From Candidatus Hodarchaeota archaeon (lineage in GTDB: Archaea > Asgardarchaeota > Heimdallarchaeia > Hodarchaeales > Hodarchaeaceae), in NCBI GenBank assembly GCA_016840285.1, contig JAEOSR010000077.1, forward strand, positions 1 to 14,805: a stretch of 14,805 nucleotides of DNA. The letters are read 5' to 3'. Positions 6,805 to 14,492 of the stretch are shown in pieces; position 1 is the first letter of the stretch; each line of letters begins with the position of its first letter. The notes beneath the pieces were generated by a model, which worked only from the letters and a program-made list of their open reading frames with translations, was not told the origin of the DNA and made no database searches. The position numbers and the translations under genes are program-made.

Positions 6805-7264
6805 TTCTAATCATACCTACCTACTATTTTTTTTGTTATACTGATGAATTTAACGTTTTAATCAAAAAGCTTTGTTGGACATTAACAACGAGCTATCTAT
6901 ATCCAAGCTACTAGGCAATTGAAATAAAATGATAAATTTAAGAAAAACTTTTCTTTTCGTTTTTATAAGGAATTTTAGAACTCCGAGTAAACACCTTTTT
7001 CGTCATCGTATCAAGCCCTTCTACTCACATCTACGTAACAACGGCAGTTTATCTCGTTATGTGCATTGACATTTTTCCAACTTATTGTGTTGGTAATCTT
7101 GCACTATTAAATTTGTGATTACTAGCAGATGGTTTCGTAGCGATGTGTGTCCATGTTCTAACGATTCGTTTAACCAACTCAATTCTTTACTCTTATGAAT
7201 AAATTGATATAATTTCCAAATGTTGTTATTAACCTCCTCTATTTTGCATGCAAGATGATTAAAA
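6805..7264. other. Gene-poor stretch downstream of the TnpB fragment
   Basis: This 460-bp stretch lies between the UPF0147 start and the truncated TnpB. A 79-codon minus-strand frame (7057-7296) overlaps the TnpB fragment and matches nothing I recognise. None of the three minus-strand frames shows the DED catalytic segments or zinc-ribbon cysteines expected for the rest of TnpB. The UPF0147 promoter should lie near 6805-6870, but no clear TATA element stands out. Probably decayed mobile-element DNA plus a promoter region. Confidence 0.5.
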
Positions 7265-7570
7265 TCAATATTTCTCTGGATTCGCTTTCCAATCATCTAA
7301 TGCTCTAAAAAATGATTTCCACGCCAAATCAACATAGTATACTATTTTTCGAGCAGTTGGTAGAGGTAACCCTTGAAAATTTTCTGATTCTGAGAGGAGA
7401 TTAAGTAGTTCCTTGTATCTTAACCATCCTCTGTTATGAAAAAATGCTTGTCTAACAAGATAATTGGCCTTATTAAAGAGATTTTTTGACAGGTAACAAA
7501 GTTTTTTAAGAGTATCATTTGGTTTTAACCAAATTCGTTCACTTCGGACAACTTTCTTTTGCTCTGTCAA
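7265..7570 (-). pseudogene. Truncated TnpB (IS605 OrfB-type) N-terminal remnant
   Basis: TnpB proteins are RNA-guided nucleases carried by IS200/IS605-type elements. This 101-codon frame has the N-terminal family pattern: IWLKPNDTLKKLCYLSKNLFNKANYLVRQ, then FFHNRGWLRYKELLNLL, LPTARKIVYYVDLAWKSFF and the end DDWKANPEKY. Family members run on for about 300 more residues with the RuvC catalytic acids and a zinc ribbon, all absent here. The frame stops right after NPEKY, where relatives continue into a KLPKYK-like segment. The start is a TTG, and an upstream in-frame ATG is cut off by TAG TGA, so the 5' end is also damaged. No transposase TnpA is nearby. Best read as a dead relic. Confidence 0.75.
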
Positions 7571-7907
7571 TCACTACCACATTTTAGAAGCTAAGCGAAG
7601 AGTCAGACAGTCCCAAAAGGGGAAATCTAAAAGGGAAATAAAGGAATGATTTTTAACCACCCAAAAAAAAGGATTGATTTCATATTCTGTTTCCAAAAGG
7701 TATAAAGGGATTTATTTAAATGATTAGTTCAAAATACCCTTTTTTACTTGAAAATAAATACTTCTTGTTACAGAAAACTTGATGTTAAAGTTTTCTAAGC
7801 ATGAGATTCTTACAACAATGCAATCACTTATACAGTTCAATTTAAATAATGAAAAAGTAAGGGGCAATATAATTCAGTTTTGATTTTGATAGAAAATACT
7901 ATAAATA
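7571..7907. other. 337-bp spacer between the TnpB relic and the zinc-finger gene
   Basis: No coding frame is supported. The left part may contain the old element end: a small hairpin TCCC-AAAA-GGGG lies near 7610-7621, but no target-site repeat is evident. On the right, TTTAAATA near 7841-7848 could be a TATA box for the 7908 gene, with transcription starting some 40 nt before its ATG. The remaining sequence is A/T-rich with no structure I can name. Confidence 0.45.
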
Positions 7908-8444
7908 ATGAGTGTTTATCCGTTCGTCCTGAATCTAGAAAGCCCCAACAGGTTGATAATTGGAGTAGTGAGGCAATTGGACATCGACGAAAGTGAAATT
8001 GATCTATTTGTGGTTTACGACCTCATTATCAACGGAGGCGGGTTGATCTGTTCTCATTGTGGGAAAAGAATTTCGATTGAGGAACTTTTTGAACAAAAAA
8101 TTGTCGTTGGGAATGAGGAAGGATATATCACTCATGTTGATTGTTTACTTGGATATATAATGAAAGCAGAACCCATTATTTCTTCAGGATTAGTCAATGG
8201 CCTTTTCTCGGAGTCTCAGGTTCGTCAAGATCTATTATCTCGGCCATTTGAATCAGTTGTTCTAGATATTAGCCGCGCATGCTCGTATAAACGGTTATCA
8301 CCATCAAAACAAAATCAAGAGTGCTCAAAATTTATTGCGTTTGAATCAAATCTAATTGGAGAAAGAAATAATTACAATCTTGAACTCCTTCTCACTTATC
8401 TTGATAGTTCTCTCTCTGATTCTTCCTTTTCTGACCTCAATTAA
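7908..8444 (+). CDS. Unrecognised protein with a CxxC/HxxC zinc finger
   Basis: I do not recognise the family of this 178-aa protein. Residues 1-45 look like a beta-rich segment (FVLNLESPNRLIIGVVRQLD, then LFVVYDLIINGGGLI). A probable treble-clef-like zinc site follows with Cys48 and Cys51 (CSHCGKR) and His76 and Cys79 (HVDCL), 24 residues apart. The rest is helical and polar, ending in a serine-rich tail (SSLSDSSFSDLN) that may be disordered. No signal peptide or membrane segment is present, so it should be cytoplasmic. It lies 62 nt before the L22e-like gene on the same strand, so the two may share a transcript. No ribosome-binding motif precedes ATG 7908; the message may be leaderless or short-leadered. 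Confidence 0.75.
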   Translation: MSVYPFVLNLESPNRLIIGVVRQLDIDESEIDLFVVYDLIINGGGLICSHCGKRISIEELFEQKIVVGNEEGYITHVDCLLGYIMKAEPIISSGLVNGLFSESQVRQDLLSRPFESVVLDISRACSYKRLSPSKQNQECSKFIAFESNLIGERNNYNLELLLTYLDSSLSDSSFSDLN

Positions 8445-8506
8445 CTTGATTCGATGAGTGGGGTAGCTTACTTAATCCAATGATGAGAAAAGGAATTGTG
8501 AATAAA

Positions 8507-8752
8507 ATGAAAGTCGATCTCTCGAAGGTTCCAAAATCAGAATTGATTGATGATATTATAGCTTTAATTCAAGAAAAGGAAAATATCAAAGCTACAAAAG
8601 AAGGTAAGACATTACAAATTGAAGGATTACCCTCTCGTAAGATTAAATTCTATACAAAGAAGATTTTAGGCCAAGCTGATCTACCAGGGTACTGTAAAGT
8701 GATTTCTCATGGAGATCACTTTGAAGTGTTATTTTGGGAATTTTCAGAGTGA
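8507..8752 (+). CDS. rpl22e: Ribosomal protein L22e-like
   Basis: This is a small basic protein that fits L22e, a large-subunit protein otherwise typical of eukaryotes and reported in Asgard archaea. The 81-aa product (from ATG 8507) has an N-terminal MKVDLSKVPKSELIDDIIAL helix. This is followed by EGKTLQIEGLPSRKIKFYTKKIL, which parallels the eukaryotic VPFSKRYLKYLTKKYL. The end, YCKVISHGDHFEVLFWEF, parallels WLRVVANSKESYELRYFQI. It lacks the acidic tail and the central GNLGGGV insert of eukaryotic forms. A longer frame begins at ATG 8480, but GTGA at 8498-8501, 5 nt before ATG 8507, matches the ribosome-binding pattern of other genes here. Similarity is visual only, so the alternative of an unrelated small nucleic-acid-binding protein remains. 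Confidence 0.7.
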   Translation: MKVDLSKVPKSELIDDIIALIQEKENIKATKEGKTLQIEGLPSRKIKFYTKKILGQADLPGYCKVISHGDHFEVLFWEFSE

Positions 8753-8763
8753 ATCACCACCAG

Positions 8764-8798
8764 TTCAAATTTGAATTTTCAGATCCCTGAGAAGGGAT
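8764..8798 (+). promoter_or_regulatory. Palindrome and GAGA-loop hairpin before the radical SAM gene
   Basis: TTCAAATTTGAA (8764-8775) is a perfect 12-bp palindrome. Eight nt later ATCCCT (8783-8788), GAGA and AGGGAT (8793-8798) form a perfect 6-bp stem closed by a GNRA-type tetraloop. The 3' arm contains GGGA, the likely ribosome-binding site for ATG 8803. The dyad could bind a regulator, and the hairpin could mask translation. Confidence 0.5.
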
Positions 8799-8802
8799 TA
8801 AC

Positions 8803-9924
8803 ATGACCAATAAATTGAAAAAAACGCCTTGGGGAAGCTCTTACACTTTATCTCTCTCAAGAGGTTGCCAACAATGTATTACTGGAGAAAAACTTGTCGT
8901 TTTGGTTACAACGGATTGTTCCAGTAAGTGTTTTTACTGCCCTTTAAGCTTGGAACGAAAAGCTTCACGATATTCCTTTGCCAATGAACGACCAATAAAA
9001 AATATTAAAGATTTAATTATCGAAGCTTCAAACATGGAGGCTAGAGGAGCAAGTATGACTGGTGGAGATCCACTAGAACACCATTCTTTCTCACAAACAC
9101 TTGAATTTTGTAAGATTCTAAAACAAACATACTCAGAAGACTTCCACATCCATCTGTACACAAGAGGAAAAGAGATTACACCAGAATCTCTCTCTATTTT
9201 GACACCTTATCTTGATGAAATCAGATTTCATGTCATTAATATTCAAAAAGATCTTTCTCAGGTGAAGCTGGCTACTCAGTTCGATCTGGATGTTGGAATT
9301 GAAGTTCCAATTATCCCGACGAAAGGATTTAATTACTATCGAGACCTTATTACCCACTTTAAAGATACTCTCCCAGAGAAGGATCAATTCTACTTCATCA
9401 ATCTAAATGAACTTGAAATTAGTGAAACAAATTATCGGAATTTAATCGCTCGGGGATTAATATCAGATCAACAAAATCCATCAGCTATCGAAGGAAGTGC
9501 TGAATTGGGAGAAAAAATAGTTGAATGGGCTTCAAATCGTGTTTTTCTCCCCGTACATTTTTGTTCCTTGGTTACCAAAGATGCAGTACAATTACCAAAT
9601 CGTATATACCGAATAGCTAAGAATGTTAAGCTTTCCTCGGATGTGATAATTCCAGATGGCTCGGACAAAGGATTATTGCTGCGAGGGGTAATTCAATCTC
9701 CATCAACGGATTTAGATGAACTTCGTTGGACATTAATTGATGAATTGGAGATCCAAGAAGAAATAATTCACGTGGACCGTCCAAAGAAGCGTCTATTAAC
9801 AAATGCGGCCTTACTGAATGAATTGAAAGATGACATCAGGGAATTATTTCCCAATGTGATCCTAGGAATTGCAGAAGAATATCCAACGTATGACAACCTA
9901 CAGACTACTTTCATCCCTTTGTAA
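8803..9924 (+). CDS. Radical SAM protein, COG2108 type
   Basis: This is a 373-aa member of an uncharacterised archaeal radical SAM family related to pyruvate formate-lyase activating enzymes. Radical SAM enzymes reductively cleave S-adenosylmethionine at a [4Fe-4S] cluster. The cluster ligands are Cys39, Cys43 and Cys46 in TTDCSSKCFYCPLS (CxxxCxxC). Before them Cys22 and Cys25 (RGCQQCITG) form a second pair typical of COG2108. SAM-binding elements follow in ASMTGGDPLEHH (about residues 84-95) and HIHLYTRG. The C-terminal third (from about 240) carries the conserved LPVHFCSLVTKDAVQLPNR. The substrate is unknown. It lies about 50 nt after the L22e-like gene with a hairpin in between, and converges on the surface-protein gene. 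Confidence 0.9.
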   Translation: MTNKLKKTPWGSSYTLSLSRGCQQCITGEKLVVLVTTDCSSKCFYCPLSLERKASRYSFANERPIKNIKDLIIEASNMEARGASMTGGDPLEHHSFSQTLEFCKILKQTYSEDFHIHLYTRGKEITPESLSILTPYLDEIRFHVINIQKDLSQVKLATQFDLDVGIEVPIIPTKGFNYYRDLITHFKDTLPEKDQFYFINLNELEISETNYRNLIARGLISDQQNPSAIEGSAELGEKIVEWASNRVFLPVHFCSLVTKDAVQLPNRIYRIAKNVKLSSDVIIPDGSDKGLLLRGVIQSPSTDLDELRWTLIDELEIQEEIIHVDRPKKRLLTNAALLNELKDDIRELFPNVILGIAEEYPTYDNLQTTFIPL

Positions 9925-9932
9925 AGATCTCC

Positions 9933-9951
9933 ATTTTTTGGAATTTTCCAA
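9933..9951. terminator. Candidate terminator between convergent genes
   Basis: A T run (9933-9939) overlaps the inverted repeat TTGGAA-TT-TTCCAA (9938-9951). The repeat lies in the 56-bp gap where the radical SAM gene (ending 9924) meets the surface-protein gene (ending 9981). T-rich tracts terminate archaeal transcription; the hairpin contribution is uncertain. Confidence 0.35.
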
Positions 9952-9980
9952 TTCTGGCTCAATTTACTAATATTTCTTTA

Positions 9981-12356
9981 TTATACACGTTTCTTCCGAA
10001 TAATGATTACAAGAATTACGCAAATCGCTGTCAGTAATTGATATCCAGGAGTTAGAAAGATTAATTCAACAAAATCAGTTGTAGTTTCCGTGGTGTTATC
10101 TATATCGATATTCATTGAGCCACTAGAGGTTTCTATAAATGACTTTGATTCAACAAAATCAGTTGTAGTTTCCGTGATGTTATCTATATCGATATTCATT
10201 ATTACCACTTCCTCAAAATAACCACTTGCAATTAATTCAGTACTACTTTGAGCAATCACTTTAAAGTGATAGAAACCATTAGGTACTAAATTGGAGTTCC
10301 ACATGAGACTTAATTCAGTAAAATTAGTTACAATCGGGGTCCAAAATATTCTATCGTTGGAAAAGTAAAGAGAATAAACAACAGAAGTATTATGAGAATC
10401 TAGAGCTGGGGACCAATTTATGAAGAGAATTCCAGATACAATTTCCTCTGACGGATCGATGTGGAGGTCAGGAGGCGTAAGAGTATGTTTTAGAGGAGAT
10501 GTTTTTGGAAAAAAATCAGAATTAGAGTCCCCCCAAATAGGATAAGGGGAATCAACTACCCCATCTCCATCATCGTCAGGTGAAAGCCAAGTATCCCAGT
10601 AATTATATCTAAAATTATTAAAGGAGCCAACATCATAAGCATGATACAGACTTCCTCCATTATTACCTACAAATGTATTGTACAAAAAAGAATTATTCTC
10701 GGAACTACTTTCAATATAAAGTCCATATAAACGATAATTCAAAATATTGTTGTAAATAAAGGAATTGTTATGTGATTGATAAATATCTATTCCAAAATCG
10801 TTACTTGAACTTGAGAATTGATAAGATTGGGCGATTAAAATGTTGTCTGAAAGTAAAGAGAATTTGGTATTGACCAAGAAGATTCCCTGGGCCTCATTAT
10901 TAATAATTTGATTCCCAGAAACAACAACATTTTTACAATTAACTAACACAATACCCTGTGAATTATGAGTAACAGTATTATTAACAATATACCCGTTCTC
11001 TACACTATGTAATAATATCCCTGTACCTCCAAAACTGAGTTCGATACCATCTAATAAACAGTTTCTTAAAATGAAATTAACATTAGTATTAGAAATACTT
11101 ATGAGTATTCCTTGATTATTATAGATGTAAATATTCTCAAGAAGATAAGGATCTTCTGCAGTACCATCACCAGCAAAACCAAAAGCTGTAAAATCATTAT
11201 TTGAAGAGATTTCAATTGGATCCATTTTAATTCGATTATTTACAATTTCTGGAGGTAGATCTTCTGATGGTTCGTATGGAGATTGATTGCTGTCTATTTC
11301 TAAGATATCCAATGTACCCTCTTTTTGGGATAAATATACTCTTGAACCATTAATATGCACATTAGTAGCATATTTTTCAGCCGTATAACTGGCTAGTTTC
11401 TCGGGTATAAGTGGATTACTTATATCAAGAACTTCTAATCCATCTAATCCATCTGCTAAATATGCAAGAGAATCATTTACAAAAATACCATTGGTTTCTC
11501 CAGTACCCTCCTTGTATTTTTTTATGAGGACTGGATTATGGGGATTACTAATGTTAATTATCTCCAAACCATCGATAAGATCAGCTATATAAACTGTTTC
11601 ATCTTTAACTACAATATTATTCCCAGAACCACCATCAGAAAGATTACCAACTTCTACAGGATTGAAGGGATCGGATACATCAATTATTTCCAACTCCCCA
11701 GATCTTTCAATAACATAAGCATAAGATCCTTCTACTGCTACTCCTTTAGCATCACCACCATCATTCCAGCGGCCTACTTCTGCTGGCCAAGACATATCAC
11801 TTACATCGATAACCTGTAACCCTCTAAAATCATCTGCTAGATAAGCATAAGACCCTTGAACTGTCACATCTTGTGGATCAGTATATGGGGGATCCTCATT
11901 TAACCATAAAATCCCATATAATAGAAGATCCGTAGGATCACTAATATCATAAATTTGCAGTCCGTCTCCATGATGAGCAACGTATAACCGATCTCCTACA
12001 ACCTCTAAACCATTCCACCGTCCACCTGGCCATTCATGGAAGACTTTTACAAGATTATTAGGATCAGAAACGTCTAGAACCTTTAGACTATCATACGTAT
12101 CAGCTACTATTACATAATGTTTATAGGTCACCATATCGGAGATAAGGTTTTCTCCTTCAGTAAAACGACTAATTAGAGTAATGTTATCAAATTTATTAAT
12201 ATTGGAGCAAGTAATTATCTTATTTTCAGTTTGCATTGATGAAGTATCATGGTTATTACGATCCCAAACGAAAAATAAACCGGAAAAAAATAATATTCCG
12301 ACCAGAAAAATGGAAAATGAACCAATTATATTATGAAATCTCATGGTCTCCCACAT
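9981..12356 (-). CDS. Secreted surface protein: LVIVD propeller + beta-helix + Ser/Thr stalk + C-terminal anchor
   Basis: This 791-aa protein appears exported and membrane-anchored. Residues 10-31 are a hydrophobic segment (signal peptide or N-terminal anchor). Residues 65-355 hold about seven LVIVD-type propeller repeats with the recurring pattern GLxVxDVSDPxxPxxV. Residues 400-590 form a right-handed beta-helix of the NosD/PbH1 kind (GIVLVNCKNVVVSGNQIINN and similar), closed by an Asp-rich, calcium-loop-like DDDGDGVVDSP. Residues 640-720 look like a fibronectin type III domain (INWSPALDSHNTSVVYSLYF). A Thr/Ser-rich stalk with a 28-residue tandem duplication precedes LTPGYQLLTAICVILVIIIRKKRV, a transmembrane helix with a basic end. 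An alternative start at ATG 12344 has GGGAG just upstream. Function is probably surface binding or structure; no enzyme motif is seen. Confidence 0.85.
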   Translation of the reverse strand: MWETMRFHNIIGSFSIFLVGILFFSGLFFVWDRNNHDTSSMQTENKIITCSNINKFDNITLISRFTEGENLISDMVTYKHYVIVADTYDSLKVLDVSDPNNLVKVFHEWPGGRWNGLEVVGDRLYVAHHGDGLQIYDISDPTDLLLYGILWLNEDPPYTDPQDVTVQGSYAYLADDFRGLQVIDVSDMSWPAEVGRWNDGGDAKGVAVEGSYAYVIERSGELEIIDVSDPFNPVEVGNLSDGGSGNNIVVKDETVYIADLIDGLEIINISNPHNPVLIKKYKEGTGETNGIFVNDSLAYLADGLDGLEVLDISNPLIPEKLASYTAEKYATNVHINGSRVYLSQKEGTLDILEIDSNQSPYEPSEDLPPEIVNNRIKMDPIEISSNNDFTAFGFAGDGTAEDPYLLENIYIYNNQGILISISNTNVNFILRNCLLDGIELSFGGTGILLHSVENGYIVNNTVTHNSQGIVLVNCKNVVVSGNQIINNEAQGIFLVNTKFSLLSDNILIAQSYQFSSSSNDFGIDIYQSHNNSFIYNNILNYRLYGLYIESSSENNSFLYNTFVGNNGGSLYHAYDVGSFNNFRYNYWDTWLSPDDDGDGVVDSPYPIWGDSNSDFFPKTSPLKHTLTPPDLHIDPSEEIVSGILFINWSPALDSHNTSVVYSLYFSNDRIFWTPIVTNFTELSLMWNSNLVPNGFYHFKVIAQSSTELIASGYFEEVVIMNIDIDNITETTTDFVESKSFIETSSGSMNIDIDNTTETTTDFVELIFLTPGYQLLTAICVILVIIIRKKRV
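10064..10200 (-). repeat. 84-bp tandem duplication in the surface-protein stalk
   Basis: The 53-bp stretch at 10064-10116 recurs at 10148-10200 with a single base difference, an 84-bp (28-codon) period. It encodes the repeated peptide MNIDIDN(I/T)TETTTDFVE. The unit length is a multiple of three, so the frame is kept. The near identity points to a recent duplication of a low-complexity stalk. Confidence 0.9.
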
Positions 12357-12461
12357 GTCTAGACTTGGGTTAATCTATATTTTTAGATCCTTCGAAAGAC
12401 GAAGTTAATAAAAATAGACAGTTCCATAATTCTAACAAGAAAACAAATTCTAAGTTAAGGT

Positions 12462-13592
12462 TCAATGCACCTCCTGCCAACGGATCCCCAATTGATCTGC
12501 ATACCTACGCGCCTGATCCACTTCTCGACTTGTCACCCGTTTATCAAGTGATTGGTACCGAGGATTACCATGAATTTTATGTTCTGGTCTCCATTGGGCC
12601 ATAATGTTAACAAAAGCTCGCTCTACATTACTCGCACACCAATCCAGAACAAGAAGTGTATCAGCTTCTATTCGCCCAGGCATCACAAGATGGCGAACTA
12701 TCATCTCATGAAAGCCATTGTCGTAAGCCATTTTGATATTTCTCGTTGCAATTTCCGTGTAATTTTTAGCTTTTGTCATTTCATAAGCAAATTCATTTTC
12801 AAAAAATTTGAGATCAGGTAGCCAGAAATCCATCACATCTAGGAGTAATTCCATCCCTTCCGAGGAAACAAACATGTTTGAGTTCCAAAGTTGTATAATA
12901 TTCACTTGAAAATGAGTTAGAGCTTCAAGTATGGTGTGAATATTGGGTGTAGGATCCCCTCCAACCCAATTGATGTTTCTGGCTCCCTTTCTGGCAATAT
13001 TTTCCATGATCTTACTTAAGGAAACAGGAGTTACAAAATATCCTTCGTTGAGGTCATTAATGCTTCCCCACTTCTGAGAAATTGACCAATTTTGACAAAA
13101 CTTACACTGGAAAGTACAACCAACAAAGAAAATCGTTCCAGAGGGTATCAATGGTGGCTCCTCACCAATGTGGAGAAATGCAGAGGTTACAACACTATTA
13201 TCTGCGAGCCGACAAAAACCTACATCCCCTATTGTACGGTCAACGTGGCATCTGCGTTCGCAAAAATGACATTTCTGAATAATTTTTTTTGCAATCTTAA
13301 CCTTTAGATCTAAAAATGAAATTTCTGGATTAGCTACCTCTTCAATGGAAATTTTCCCTTTCTCGATTTTAGATTCTAAGTCATTGAATCTTTCCCGAGT
13401 TTGTTTATGGTGTTTCCACATATCCATAAGAGTAAGATATTCAAGATCAGAGACATTTACAGGAGTTTTTTTTGCAATCAGGTATCTTGCGAATTTTTCT
13501 CCTTGTAATACTCCTAAATAATGCTGGAACCGTCGAATTACTATAGGGTTCTCCCATATTGCTTCTGTATTAACACGAAGGAACCTAAACAT
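12462..13592 (-). CDS. Radical SAM protein, COG1313 (PflX-like)
   Basis: This is a 376-aa member of the PflX-like radical SAM family, related to pyruvate formate-lyase activating enzymes but without a known substrate. The radical SAM cluster ligands are Cys159, Cys163 and Cys166 in VGCTFQCKFCQNWSIS. Ahead of them an extra cysteine cluster (Cys108, Cys111, Cys115, Cys127 in CHFCERRCHVDRTIGDVGFC) probably binds a second metal centre and is a hallmark of this family. NWVGGDPTPNIHTILEAL (about residues 208-225) is the SAM-binding motif, and HLVMPGRIEADTLLVLDW is family-typical. About 100 N-terminal residues before the first cysteines are helical. GTGA lies 6 nt before ATG 13592. No glycyl radical enzyme gene is in the window. 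Confidence 0.92.
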   Translation of the reverse strand: MFRFLRVNTEAIWENPIVIRRFQHYLGVLQGEKFARYLIAKKTPVNVSDLEYLTLMDMWKHHKQTRERFNDLESKIEKGKISIEEVANPEISFLDLKVKIAKKIIQKCHFCERRCHVDRTIGDVGFCRLADNSVVTSAFLHIGEEPPLIPSGTIFFVGCTFQCKFCQNWSISQKWGSINDLNEGYFVTPVSLSKIMENIARKGARNINWVGGDPTPNIHTILEALTHFQVNIIQLWNSNMFVSSEGMELLLDVMDFWLPDLKFFENEFAYEMTKAKNYTEIATRNIKMAYDNGFHEMIVRHLVMPGRIEADTLLVLDWCASNVERAFVNIMAQWRPEHKIHGNPRYQSLDKRVTSREVDQARRYADQLGIRWQEVH

Positions 13593-13782
13593 TGCATTTC
13601 ACTTGATTTCTCTTCGGAAGAGTATATTATTTTTTCGACTTTACCATTTGTATGACGGATCCTTCTAACGATTGGTTCTTGCTAATAGATAGTATTTCTT
13701 TCGTGTTAATTACTTCCCCGAATGGAATTAACGCCAAATGACTTAAGGAAAAAAATTTTCAAGCCTTTTTTTTTGAGAAAAG

Positions 13783-14112
13783 ATGAGCAATAATCTCTAT
13801 TTCGAGAAGAGAAACAATATTCAACATGTAAGTAATTACCTTTTAATAGAAGATTGTGTCATAAGTGTTAGTATCGAGGTGAATGCACTGGCAACATGTC
13901 CAGAATGTGGTGGCATATCGAAATGGAAACCGCCATTCTATGTGTGCAGTGTCTGTGGATTGGCTCTCCGTCGTCAAGAATATGAACGTATGGTACAACG
14001 ACAGAAAGAAGCATTAATCGAGGCACAACACGAGGAAGGCCTTGGAGAGCATGATAAGAAACGGAAAAGAAATAGGGAATATTTGGATTGGTATTTAGGT
14101 TCTAAAAAATAA
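13783..14112 (+). CDS. Small zinc-ribbon protein of unknown function
   Basis: The 109-aa product contains a compact zinc ribbon at about residues 39-58 with CPECGG and CSVCGL separated by 12 residues (KWKPPFYV between them). A long charged helix follows (QEYERMVQRQKEALIEA, then DKKRKRNREYLDWYLGSKK) that is likely a coiled coil or nucleic-acid-binding tail. The first 35 residues look less conserved in character. The ribbon plus basic helix suggests a role in RNA or DNA binding, but I cannot name a family with certainty. It is divergent from the PflX-like gene across a 190-bp spacer. The start at ATG 13783 has only a weak purine-rich stretch upstream. Confidence 0.72.
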   Translation: MSNNLYFEKRNNIQHVSNYLLIEDCVISVSIEVNALATCPECGGISKWKPPFYVCSVCGLALRRQEYERMVQRQKEALIEAQHEEGLGEHDKKRKRNREYLDWYLGSKK

Positions 14113-14492
14113 GATATGCCAAAAAAATATACGCTAAATTTGATTTAGTCCACACTATGGTTCATAATTGTGATTTTTCTTTTTCATTCGATTTTGTTTT
14201 TGAATCAATTTTTTTTGAAAGTCCCTCATTTCTCTTAAGAAGGTATAAGCTCCATGAGAATTAAGCTCCATGAGAATTGATCAAATAGAGTTTAATAACC
14301 ATTTAAAGAATATTAAAGATTCTTGTTACTGCAAATAATGGCAATCGTGAGAAAAATGGGATTTTTAAGAAAAAACGAGAATTCTTAAAAGAGTCAAAAT
14401 TTTCCAATTTTGATGGTGATTGACGATCCTTTTGACATCAGTATTGGTTAATTCAGTGATGATATGCTAAGGAAACATTTAAAGGTTTTATT
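14113..14492. other. 380-bp spacer before the tRNA-Arg array
   Basis: No gene is seen on either strand. It contains a 16-bp tandem duplication (14246-14277) and several A/T-rich tracts. The tRNA promoter should lie in the last 60 bp. ATTTAAAGG at 14478-14486 looks TATA-like but is only about 10 nt from the tRNA 5' end, closer than expected. Confidence 0.45.
14246..14277. repeat. 16-bp perfect tandem duplication
   Basis: TAAGCTCCATGAGAAT occurs twice back to back (14246-14261 and 14262-14277). It is non-coding and shows no inverted symmetry. It may be simple replication slippage. Confidence 0.9.

Noticed and set aside
7057..7296. 79-codon minus-strand frame as a gene or as the TnpB C-terminus
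   Set aside because: It overlaps the TnpB fragment in another frame and lacks catalytic acids and zinc cysteines; I found no convincing match.
8480..8506. Upstream ATG codons 8480 and 8483 as the L22e start
   Set aside because: GTGA 5 nt before ATG 8507 and the usual family N-terminus favour the later start; the upstream ATGs lack such a motif.
11538..11819. 93-codon plus-strand frame inside the surface-protein gene
   Set aside because: Antisense shadow; its Tyr/Ile/Asn-rich sequence reflects the repetitive propeller code on the other strand.
12552..13307. Plus-strand frames opposite the PflX-like gene
   Set aside because: Antisense to a complete radical SAM protein with all its cysteine motifs.
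14451..14470. GTGATGA near 14456 as a C box of a C/D guide RNA
   Set aside because: No matching D, D' or C' boxes lie at suitable distances before the tRNA begins.
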